Below, in pieces: positions 27,643 to 35,883 of a stretch of 64,000 nucleotides of DNA. The stretch covers positions 1-64,000 of the forward strand of contig JAJQEI010000052.1 in the NCBI GenBank assembly GCA_021201755.1, in the 5' to 3' direction. A program made the translations under genes and the position numbers. Position 1 is the first letter of the stretch, and each line of letters starts with the position of its first letter. This DNA comes from Ruminococcus sp. (lineage in GTDB: Bacteria > Bacillota > Clostridia > Oscillospirales > Ruminococcaceae). The notes beneath the pieces were generated by a model. It had not been told where the DNA came from, searched no databases, and worked only from the letters and a program-made list of their open reading frames with translations.

Positions 27643-27841
27643 ATGCAAAACTGTGTGAGGGAGCCGGTTTTGGGTATTGCAATTGAAACGATACCAAAGA
27701 TCCATTAAAAAATGCGTGTCAGGATCGGCTGATACGATGATAGCATGAAATACAGGACAATTTTAGAGAATATGTCACCGTGCGGTGCGTTTCTCAGATG
27801 GAATAGTTCTGAGAATTTTTTGTAGGAGGTTGAGGACTTTT
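27643..27841 (+). promoter_or_regulatory. Structured leader RNA with terminator before sugar transferase
   Basis: Noncoding leader of about 200 nt. Possible pairings are AGCCG (27662-27666) with CGGCT (27726-27730), enclosing two hairpins: TTTGGGTAT (27669-27677) with ATACCAAA (27691-27698), and GATCC (27699-27703) with GGATC (27722-27726). This reads as a three-way junction, with the two stems sharing C27726. A terminator (TTCTCAGA / TCTGAGAA, then T6) sits at 27791-27822, 20 nt before the start. GAGAA near 27765-27770 can pair with TTCTC of the terminator as an antiterminator. The class is not recognised. Confidence 0.5.
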
Positions 27842-28561
27842 ATGGAAAATTTAGGATACTTATTAGACGAGAAGGAAATTATTCCTGTAGATGTGCAGCA
27901 GAGATATGACAGTCGTACATATTACAGAGAACGAAAAAGGGCGAAAAATAAAAATAGATATGGGTATCAGATTGCAAAACGTTCTTTCGATATTGTTGGT
28001 TCTATCGCTGCAATCGTGATTTCGGCGATTCCTATGCTGATTATCGCACTGCTTATCTTTCTGCAAGATGGGCACAATCCAATTTTCAAGCAAATTCGTG
28101 TGACGAAAGACGGCAGATTTTTTACGATGTACAAGTTCCGCACGATGCACGTCAATGCTGAGGCAATGCTTGATGAATTATGCAGCCAGAATGAAGCGGA
28201 CGGTCCTGTATTCAAAATGAAAAATGACCCTCGTGTGATGAAAATCGGTCGCTTTTTGCGGCGAACGAGTTTGGACGAAATTCCACAGTTTTTCAACGTG
28301 CTGAATGGGACAATGAGCTTCGTAGGACCTCGACCGCCACTCCCTAAAGAGATGGAATCTTATACACCATACCAATTACATCGACTGGATGTAAAAAGCG
28401 GGATCACCTGTTATTGGCAGTGTTCCGGCAGAAGCAATATCATGTTTGATACGTGGGTGGAGTTGGATCTGAAGTACATAAGAGAATGTTCCGCATGGGT
28501 TGATTTCAAAATTTTATTGCGCACGGTAGTGGCTATTTTGAAAAGAGACGGTGCAGAATAA
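27842..28561 (+). CDS. Sugar-phosphate transferase (initiating glycosyl-1-phosphate transferase)
   Basis: Transfers a sugar-1-phosphate to the lipid carrier, starting polysaccharide or glycan synthesis. The 239-residue form lacks the multi-helix N-terminal region of WbaP/WcaJ and has one membrane segment (about residues 60-80, IVGSIAAIVISAIPMLIIALLIF). The catalytic core has MYKFRTMHVNAEAML, KIGRFLRRTSLDEIPQ, FVGPRPPLPKEM, and VKSGITCYWQCSGRSN. ATG at 27842 follows GGAGG. A related but broken gene lies at 53011-53797. Regulated by the leader upstream. Confidence 0.9.
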   Translation: MENLGYLLDEKEIIPVDVQQRYDSRTYYRERKRAKNKNRYGYQIAKRSFDIVGSIAAIVISAIPMLIIALLIFLQDGHNPIFKQIRVTKDGRFFTMYKFRTMHVNAEAMLDELCSQNEADGPVFKMKNDPRVMKIGRFLRRTSLDEIPQFFNVLNGTMSFVGPRPPLPKEMESYTPYQLHRLDVKSGITCYWQCSGRSNIMFDTWVELDLKYIRECSAWVDFKILLRTVVAILKRDGAE

Positions 28562-28622
28562 TCCTTTAGGCGTTTTTAGTCCGTGTGTTGACATCGATTG
28601 TCATCACCTTGATTTCTAATAT

Positions 28623-28656
28623 CTGCTGTCGGTTTTTTTCGACAGTAGTTTTTTTT
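28623..28656 (+). terminator. Terminator after sugar transferase gene
   Basis: CTGCTGTCG pairs with CGACAGTAG (one G-T) across a 9-nt loop, followed by eight T. Confidence 0.8.
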
Positions 28657-28681
28657 ATTTTTAAAAACGAAAATTTTTCTC

Positions 28682-28710
28682 TTGACGATTTTCATGAAAT
28701 ATGCTATAAT
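28682..28710 (+). promoter_or_regulatory. Promoter for first LRR-dockerin gene
   Basis: TTGACG (28682-28687) and TATAAT (28705-28710), 17-nt spacer. The predicted transcript starts near 28717, so an in-frame ATG farther upstream cannot be used. Confidence 0.78.
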
Positions 28711-28761
28711 AAAAATGGTAAATTAGAAAATTTTTTGATAATGGAAAAAGGGGGGATTCGT

Positions 28762-30015
28762 TTGATAAAAACATCGTTTTGTAGAAAAATCTGTGTCATG
28801 TTTGCTATGGTGCTGCTTTCTTTCTTTGCCTTTCCATGTATGCAGTGGAATGTCCATGCGGATGATAACGATGACAGAATGCTTTACAACAATTATATTT
28901 ATTACACAATCAACTCCTCCAACGAAGTTGTGATTCAAGATGTCCGTGCCTCGATTACAGAAGCAGAAATCCCAGCGGAAATTGATGGCTATTCCGTGAC
29001 GGAAATCGGCAACTATGCGTTTAAGGATTGTACAGCACTTACTGATTTGACGATTCCGAACAGCGTTACAGAAATTGGCTGGGGGATTGTAGAGGGAACA
29101 CCATGGCTGGCGTATCAGACAGATGATTTCGTTGTCGCCGGTGATGGAATTCTCTTGGCGTACCGTGGTGCAGACAGCGACGTAGCTGTGCCGAACACCG
29201 TTCGATGTATCAGTGGCTATGCGTTTTCTGGATGTGAAACGGTCTGTTCCGTGTCTTTTTCGGAAAATCTCACGGCGATTGACGCTTTTGCGTTTGACCA
29301 GTGTACAAATTTGGAAACGATCACGTTTTCGGAGCGTTTAACTAAAATTGGAGAGTATGCGTTCCATTGGTGTACTTCTTTGAAAAAAGTGGATTTGCCC
29401 GACAGCGTTGTCACGTTAGGCGATCATGCGTTTAGCTATTGCAAGGCATTGACACGTGTAAAGCTGTCCGCTTCTATGACGACGATTGAGAATATGACGT
29501 TTAGCTGCTGTGTTTCTTTGACAGAGGTGACAATTCCAGAGTCAGTCACTGCGATTGGGAACTATGCGTTTCAAAATTGTATCGCATTGGAATCGATTAC
29601 TTTATCGCAGGGTCTCACGGTTATTAACGTTGGGATATTTGATGGGTGTACGAGCCTGACGCAGATTACGATTTTGAATCCGGAGTGCATTATTGCAGAT
29701 GATAGTACAACATTATCTGAACAAGCGGATATTTATGGCATGGTCGTTTCAACTGCGAATACTTATGCGATAAAATATGCGCATAAGTTTACTGCACTCG
29801 ATTGGATGCGTGGGGATTATGACGGAGACGGCATTTTAACGGTGCAGGACGCTTATCAGATCCTTGTGGTGTTTGCAAGCGATTCCGCAGGTGTGCCACA
29901 GACATTAACCGATACCGAAATCTATGCCGCAGACTATAATGACGATGTATGTATTAATACACAGGATGCATATGCAGTAATGGTGGCGTTCGCACAGAGT
30001 GCTGACGGATGTTAG
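28762..30015 (+). CDS. Secreted BspA-like LRR protein with C-terminal dockerin
   Basis: An exported surface protein of about 417 residues. The signal peptide has a Lys-rich start and the hydrophobic CVMFAMVLLSFFAFPCM, with cleavage near VHA. Repeats of the LRR_5/BspA type follow, each like GNYAFKDCTALTDLTIPNSV. The C-terminus has two dockerin-type loops (DYDGDGILTVQDAYQIL and DYNDDVCINTQDAYAVM), the Ca2+ motifs that bind cohesins. The start is TTG at 28762 (RBS AAGGGGGG) or ATG at 28741. BspA-like repeats often mediate adhesion; a role in attachment to a cellulosome-like scaffold is inference. Confidence 0.88.
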   Translation: MIKTSFCRKICVMFAMVLLSFFAFPCMQWNVHADDNDDRMLYNNYIYYTINSSNEVVIQDVRASITEAEIPAEIDGYSVTEIGNYAFKDCTALTDLTIPNSVTEIGWGIVEGTPWLAYQTDDFVVAGDGILLAYRGADSDVAVPNTVRCISGYAFSGCETVCSVSFSENLTAIDAFAFDQCTNLETITFSERLTKIGEYAFHWCTSLKKVDLPDSVVTLGDHAFSYCKALTRVKLSASMTTIENMTFSCCVSLTEVTIPESVTAIGNYAFQNCIALESITLSQGLTVINVGIFDGCTSLTQITILNPECIIADDSTTLSEQADIYGMVVSTANTYAIKYAHKFTALDWMRGDYDGDGILTVQDAYQILVVFASDSAGVPQTLTDTEIYAADYNDDVCINTQDAYAVMVAFAQSADGC

Positions 30016-30099
30016 GGGAAATTTTGTAAGGTTATTTTCGGCGTTCTTATGAGAGAAAAAGATAAAACATAAGACGCCACAGCGAAAGGATAATGGATT

Positions 30100-32415
30100 A
30101 TGCAATAAAAAAGATGGAGAAAATGGATTGCAGGAATGATTGCGGTTGTTTTTGCAATATCCGAGTGCGTAGCATCACAAAGCATGATTTTTGTGGATGA
30201 TACGGCGGATGAAACTTTGGAATGCGGTGGATTCTACTGTACGACGACGAGTGAGGGAGACTTGATCGTCACTGGTTTGGCAGAAGACACTACTTTTGTC
30301 GTGATTCCAGAGGAAATAGACGGCTGTTCGATAGTAGAAATTGCAGATAATGCATTTGCGGAAAACACGACGATAGAGTTGGTAGACATCGCCGAAAGTG
30401 TCACGATCATTGGAAATTGTGCATTCTCAAATTGTACATCGCTAACGACGGTTACTGGAGCAGAGGGCGTACAAGAAGTAGGAAGTTCGATTCTATCTGG
30501 TACAGCATGGCTGGAAGAATGTACTGGAGATGTTGCAGTATTATCCGATCGGCTTGTTGTACAACTCTTGGCAACAGATGCAGATACGCTGACGCTACCG
30601 GAGACGGCGGAGGTGTTGTCTGATGCGCTGTTCTATGCGGATACAGCTTTGACAGAACTTACGCTTCCGGATTCTGTAGTGCGGATTGGAAACCAGTGTT
30701 TTTATAGTTGTACTTCCTTGCAGTATGTGACACTTTCATCGGACTTGGAATATATTGGGAAATCGGCGCTTGAAAATTGTACCGGGCTTCACGGGATTCA
30801 GCTGCCAGATAGTTTGATAGAAATGGGGAAGGCAGCGTTTTCTGGCTGTACTTCTTTGACGACACTCTTGACCGGCAATGGCTTGACAACGATTCCGGCT
30901 TATGCGTTTTATGAATGTAAGGCATTGCAGCAAGTGTCGCTTGGCGAAAGTATCACAAAAATTGGCAGCTATGCGTTCAATAGCTGTATGAGTCTATATA
31001 CGTTGGTACTGTCGGAGGGATTGCAGGAAATTGGCGATTATGCATTTGCTTCTTGCATTAGCTTAAATAGCCTGACGCTGCCGGAAAGTCTCACTTCTGT
31101 GGGAAAAGATGCTTTTTGGCAGACGGGATATATTTTATCACAGACAGATGATTTTGTCATATGCAGCAGTGTTTTGCTTCTCTATCAGGGAACAGAATCG
31201 GATATTACGATACCAGAAGAAGTACGGCTTTTGGCAAATAGCTTTTTATCAAATGCCGATACGGTACAGACTGTGACACTGTCAGACGGAATGACTTCTA
31301 TTGCATCCAATGCACTTTCCGGCTGTGTTTCCCTTGAAAAAGTGATTTTGTCAAATACAATTAAAAGTATTGGTAATTATGCATTTCAAGACTGTGTTTC
31401 TTTGACAGAGGTTGTCTTTTCAGAAAATCTAGAAACCATTGGCATTGGTGCTTTTTGGGATTGTGAAAGCTTGGAAACCGTCATTTTGCCGGAATCATTG
31501 ATGGAAATTGGTGATAAGGCATTCTGGAATTGCATCGCTTTAACATTTGTGACGGTGGAAAGCATGGATTGCAGCTATCCCGATTCTTCTGACGTCTATC
31601 CCGCAGAGACGATATTGTCCGGTTACAGTAACTCTACCATGGAAATCTATGCAGAGACTTATGGATTTTATTTCTTATGTCTCCTTGAAGCGTATGTAAC
31701 GACAGAAAGCGATGATTCCATTGATGGTACAGATGACACAGACGATTCTGGATATGTGACGACCACGACAATAGAGACGACGGTAGAGGCATCGGAAATA
31801 TCCACAACAACTGTAACAACAACCAGTGAAGATTCGACAGAATCAGAAGAAGCGACGAATACGGATACAACGAGTGCTTCCGTGACATTGCCCTCATATA
31901 TCACGCTTGCAACAACAACGGAAACGACAGAGGATAATGCTTCAGGCGGCGTGTCCACAGCGACTACAGTAACGACCACAACTGGAGCAACAACTACATC
32001 GGCGACAACCACAGCTTCAACAGAAGCGGCTGCTACGACGGGAACTGTGCCAGCAGGAACGACAACTACCCCTGCGACGAGTACGACACCATCTACAAGC
32101 ACAACAGAGGGTACGACGACTACGCCAACGGAAACCATGTCGACAACGGAAAATGCACAGGATGATGATTGAATTCTAGGGGATGTAGACGGAGACGGCA
32201 GTATTACGATACAGGATGCCTATTTGGTTATGGTTGCTTATTCTAAGGAGTGCGCAGGCGTTTCGGTGGATTTAATACAGCAGGAGCAGTATTGTATGGA
32301 TGCAGATGCAGATGGCACGATTACATTGCAGGATGCCTATCAAATTCAAGTTTGGTTTTCTGACCTGGCTGCAGGTTTGACAAATGAGACGGAGAGCGAA
32401 AATGCTATCGCATAA
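30100..32415 (+). pseudogene. BspA-like LRR, Thr-linker and dockerin protein with two in-frame stops
   Basis: Second secreted LRR protein, about 770 codons if read through. The frame starts ATG CAA TAA at 30100, with AAAGGAT upstream, so an ochre codon (30106-30108) follows Met-Gln. The frame then continues as a signal peptide (KRWRKWIAGMIAVVFAISE). BspA-type repeats follow, then a region of almost pure Thr, Ala, Ser and Glu (from about 31740), and a TGA at 32170-32172. The dockerin (DVDGDGSITIQDAYLVM, DADADGTITLQDAYQIQ) follows in the same frame. ATG at 30136 could allow re-initiation without a good signal peptide. Gene 1 of this family is intact. Confidence 0.75.
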
Positions 32416-32441
32416 TTGAGAAAGGAAGCGTATCAGCACGT

Positions 32442-33440
32442 ATGGCAGAAAAATGCATTTCAATTCAGGATAGCACGCAGTTTCAGTCGGTTTGCGGCAG
32501 CTTTGATGAAAATTTAAAGTTGTTGGAACAACGCTATCATACCTCGATTATCTGTCGAAGTGACACGATTCGGATTCAAGGCAGTGACGCAGAGACAGAA
32601 TTGGCAGCAAGCGTCATGACGTCGATTTTGCGAATGGCTGCAAAAGGAGAGCCGGTGACCAAACAAGCCGTACTCTATGCTGCGGACATGGTAGATAATG
32701 GTTCCGGTCAGCAGCTGTCGGAGATGGAGGACGATCGTATGGTTTGCCTAACGGCTTCCGGAAAGATGGTGAAAGCGAGGACGCTGGGTCAGCAGAAGTA
32801 TGTGCAGGCGATCGAAAAAAATACTGTTGTCTTCGGAATCGGACCTGCCGGTACGGGGAAGACCTATCTGGCGGTGGTGATGGCAGTGCGTGCCTTTCGG
32901 CGCAAGGAGGTCAATCGGATTATCCTCACTCGCCCTGCGATAGAAGCAGGCGAAAGTCTTGGCTTTTTGCCGGGAGATTTGCAGGATAAGGTGAATCCTT
33001 ACCTGCGACCGCTGTACGACGGCTTGTTTGAAATGTTGGGTGCAGAGGTGTTTCAACGGCACCTAGAGCGAGGTTCGATTGAGGTTGCACCCTTGGCGTA
33101 TATGCGTGGACGCACATTGGACAATGCATTCATTATTCTGGATGAGGCACAGAATACCACAAGAGAGCAGATGAAGATGTTCTTAACCCGACTGGGGGAA
33201 AGGAGTCGTATGGTCATCACGGGCGATACGACACAAATTGATTTGCCGGACAAGCAAAAGAGTGGATTGGTACAGGCGGCGAAAATCTTACGGGATGTAG
33301 AAAATATCGCTGTTTGTCAATTTCAAAATTGTGATGTGGTACGCCATAAATTGGTACAGGATATTATCAAAGCCTATGAAAAATCGGATGCCAATTATAA
33401 GCATCTTAAGAATAGCCCCATAAATTCCCATAATATATAA
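32442..33440 (+). CDS. PhoH-family ATPase
   Basis: PhoH-like ATPase of 332 residues, probably an RNA-associated ATPase. Walker A is GPAGTGKTYLAVV and Walker B is FIILDEAQN. An N-terminal KH-like segment of about 110 residues precedes it. The order phoH-ybeY-era matches Clostridia and Bacillus, although the intervening HD-domain, dgkA and cdd genes are missing here. AAAGGAAG lies 13 nt before the ATG, a slightly long spacing. Confidence 0.92.
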   Translation: MAEKCISIQDSTQFQSVCGSFDENLKLLEQRYHTSIICRSDTIRIQGSDAETELAASVMTSILRMAAKGEPVTKQAVLYAADMVDNGSGQQLSEMEDDRMVCLTASGKMVKARTLGQQKYVQAIEKNTVVFGIGPAGTGKTYLAVVMAVRAFRRKEVNRIILTRPAIEAGESLGFLPGDLQDKVNPYLRPLYDGLFEMLGAEVFQRHLERGSIEVAPLAYMRGRTLDNAFIILDEAQNTTREQMKMFLTRLGERSRMVITGDTTQIDLPDKQKSGLVQAAKILRDVENIAVCQFQNCDVVRHKLVQDIIKAYEKSDANYKHLKNSPINSHNI

Positions 33441-33466
33441 TATAAAATAGGAGGAGATCCATAATT

Positions 33467-33979
33467 ATGTCCAAGATTAAAGTCATGATAAAAAACAATC
33501 AAAATGTCGTTCATGTTCCGGTAGGCATCCGGCTGTTGATTCGCCGTTGTTGTCAAGCGGTTTTGGTGTCAGAAGGCTTTCATCAAGACGCTGAGGTCAG
33601 TGTTTCTTTCGTCAGCAATGCAGAGATTCAAAAGTTGAACCATAGTTATCGCCAAAAGGATGCACCAACGGACGTGCTGTCGTTTCCGCTGGGACAAGAT
33701 AGACATTATGACGTCAATAAAGAAACTGGAGCAGCACTTCTGGGAGATGTCGTGATTTCACTAGAAATGGCAATGCATCAGGCACACGTCTATGGGCATT
33801 CGTTGGAACGGGAAGTAGGATTTTTGACAGTACATTCCATGCTGCATCTGTTTGGTTATGACCACGAGACGAGTCCACTGGAGAAGCAAAAAATGCGTGA
33901 AAAAGAAGAAACTGTGCTGAACGAATTGGGCATCTCAAAGGAAACAACCTTTACGCAGCCAGAGGGAGAAGGCATATGA
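33467..33979 (+). CDS. ybeY: Endoribonuclease YbeY
   Basis: Metal-dependent endoribonuclease in 16S rRNA maturation and ribosome quality control, 170 residues. The zinc site is visible as TVHSMLHLFGYDHE (H-x3-H-x4-G-x-D-H). The N-terminal part carries the SFVSNAEIQKLNHSYRQKDAPTDVLSF strand-helix region. AGGAGGAG lies before the ATG. The stop overlaps the era start by 4 nt. Confidence 0.95.
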   Translation: MSKIKVMIKNNQNVVHVPVGIRLLIRRCCQAVLVSEGFHQDAEVSVSFVSNAEIQKLNHSYRQKDAPTDVLSFPLGQDRHYDVNKETGAALLGDVVISLEMAMHQAHVYGHSLEREVGFLTVHSMLHLFGYDHETSPLEKQKMREKEETVLNELGISKETTFTQPEGEGI

Positions 33980-34869
33980 CAAAATCTGTCTTTGTGACGT
34001 TGGTGGGACATACCAATGCTGGGAAATCGACACTGCTCAATGCTATAATCGGCGAAAAAATCGCCTCGATCAGCGCAAAGCCGCAGACCACACGAACTCG
34101 CATTACTGGAATCAAAACTGTTGGAGAAACTCAGATGGTGTTTATCGATACGCCTGGATTGCATAAACCGACTACAAAACTGAGTCATCAAATGCTGAAG
34201 GTAGTACAAAATGCGGTGGCGGATATGGATGCTGTGCTATTTGTACAAGATTGCACGAGACCACTTTCGGGACAGGAAGAACAGCTGCTCTGCTCTCTCA
34301 AGCAAGCGAAAACGCCTGTGATTTTGGTACTGAATAAAATTGATTTATGTAAGGATAAATCGCAGCTGATGGGTACAATCGCAAAGCTGAATCTGGCGTA
34401 TGATTTTTCTGCCACAATTCCCATTAGTGCCATGGAACAGGACGGTATCGATCGGGTGGAACAGGAGGTGCTTCACTTGGCGACCCCTGCTCCACATTAT
34501 TTTTCTGACGACAAATTCACGGATCAGCCGGAGCGAGTACTGGCTGCGGAGATGATACGGGAAAAAATCTTGAACCTGCTCCGTGACGAAGTTCCACACG
34601 GAATTGCGGTATCTATTGAGCAGATGAAAGAGCGTGAAGACAAAGATATTTTAGACATCGATGCGACAATCTATTGTGAGCGAGAGTCACATAAGGGGAT
34701 TCTCATTGGAAAAAATGGTGGAATGTTAAAAAAAATCTCTACACAGGCTCGAAAAGATTTGGAGCATTTTTTCTATATTCAGGTTAATCTGCACTGTTGG
34801 GTAAAGGTTAAGGAGGATTGGCGTAATCGAGAGGGCTTGATTCGGAACTTTGGATTGGAAGAAAAGTAG
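33976..34869 (+). CDS. era: GTPase Era
   Basis: Essential GTPase that helps mature the 30S subunit, 297 residues. GTPase motifs are GHTNAGKSTLLNAI (G1), DTPG (G3) and NKID (G4), with SAMEQDGID at G5. The C-terminal KH domain has GILIGKNGGMLKKI. Starts overlapping ybeY. Length and motifs are usual. Confidence 0.96.
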   Translation: MTKSVFVTLVGHTNAGKSTLLNAIIGEKIASISAKPQTTRTRITGIKTVGETQMVFIDTPGLHKPTTKLSHQMLKVVQNAVADMDAVLFVQDCTRPLSGQEEQLLCSLKQAKTPVILVLNKIDLCKDKSQLMGTIAKLNLAYDFSATIPISAMEQDGIDRVEQEVLHLATPAPHYFSDDKFTDQPERVLAAEMIREKILNLLRDEVPHGIAVSIEQMKEREDKDILDIDATIYCERESHKGILIGKNGGMLKKISTQARKDLEHFFYIQVNLHCWVKVKEDWRNREGLIRNFGLEEK

Positions 34870-34967
34870 GAAAATCGCCTAAAAGGGAGATTGCATTTAT
34901 TTCCAGCCATAATTTCAGCACCTGTCCATATCCTAATTTCGTAATCTTCAAATGAGGAGGAATCGAA

Positions 34968-35165
34968 ATGGATGCATGGGATATTTTTTGTATGACAGGA
35001 CACGTAGATGATTATCTGCATTATCGGCAGACGACTGGACTTGCAATACAAAGTGAGTCACATAGAAAGGGGAATCCATCTGGTGGAGACGGATCAAGGA
35101 CTGATTCTGGTACAGCGGAGCAGCGGCGAAAAGGGAAGATTTATCGATATTCTGACGGCACATAA
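34968..35165 (+). CDS. YqzL-like small protein
   Basis: A small protein between era and recO, the same place as yqzL in Bacillus. The N-terminus MDAWDIFCMTGHVDDYLHY matches the YqzL pattern of a Trp, a (C/S)xTG turn and a DxYLxY ending. Members are usually about 45-50 residues. Here the frame runs on to 65 residues, overlapping recO by 83 nt, so the C-terminal extension may be due to a lost stop. GAGGAGG precedes the ATG. Function unknown. Confidence 0.65.
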   Translation: MDAWDIFCMTGHVDDYLHYRQTTGLAIQSESHRKGNPSGGDGSRTDSGTAEQRRKGKIYRYSDGT

Positions 35166-35883
35166 CACCTTACGGGAGGTCTATGTGCGAGGCTCTCAAA
35201 AGGTGACGAGTGCCAACTTGACGGTGCAGCAGTTTTCCTACGCCACCTTTAGTATCGCATCCCGAAAGGAACGTTATTATCTCGATTCAGTACAGCCGAT
35301 TCATATTTTTTATCATCTGCGGGATTCGCTGTCTCGATTGAGTTTAGCGTCTTATTTCAGTGAATTGGTGCGATTTTCGGTGCAGGAGTTTCATGTGCCA
35401 AAAGAAAATTGTCAAGTTTTTCGACTGATGCTGAATACACTGCATTATTTGGAGGAAGGAACACGACCGAAAAACCTGTTAAAGCCGATATTTGAACTGC
35501 GATTGATGACGGAGCTTGGTATGATGCCGGATTTACTCATATGCCAGCGTTGCAGCACTTATTTGCCGGAGTCGCTTTATTTTTCCCCGAGAAGCGGTTA
35601 TTTTCACTGTGCGGCTTGTCAGGCGGCTGATCCGCTGCCATCGCCGATTTTACTCCAGCGATCAGGACTGCAGGCGATGCGGCATATTGTTTTTGCCGAT
35701 TTTCATCGGCTTTTTTCATGGAATCTGGGCGAAAAAAATTTAGCGGCAGTGGGACGCTGTACAGAAGCGTTTGTACGCTATCATTTGGACTTACAGATTC
35801 CAGCACTGGATTTTTATCACCAAATCGCAGCGGAAAGAACTGCACAAGAGCAGCGAGGAGAAGCGCAACATGAATCAACATGA
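35083..35883 (+). CDS. recO: DNA repair protein RecO
   Basis: Loads RecA at gaps with RecR; 266 residues by the GTG start at 35083, which AAAGGGG precedes by about 10 nt. The N-terminal OB fold contains GLILVQRSSGEKGRFIDILTA and YVRGSQKVTSANL. A C4 zinc finger is visible at CQRC and later CAAC. The C-terminal helices end just inside mutS2. Confidence 0.92.
   Translation: METDQGLILVQRSSGEKGRFIDILTAHNTLREVYVRGSQKVTSANLTVQQFSYATFSIASRKERYYLDSVQPIHIFYHLRDSLSRLSLASYFSELVRFSVQEFHVPKENCQVFRLMLNTLHYLEEGTRPKNLLKPIFELRLMTELGMMPDLLICQRCSTYLPESLYFSPRSGYFHCAACQAADPLPSPILLQRSGLQAMRHIVFADFHRLFSWNLGEKNLAAVGRCTEAFVRYHLDLQIPALDFYHQIAAERTAQEQRGEAQHEST

Noticed and set aside
31668..32138. Val-rich minus-strand frame of 156 residues
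   Set aside because: Shadow of the Thr/Ala-rich linker of the LRR protein; no ribosome site.
3453..32172. Stop-codon reassignment or pyrrolysine insertion
   Set aside because: TAG, TAA and TGA all interrupt genes and all end normal genes here (for example era and mutS2 end in TAG), so no single codon is recoded.
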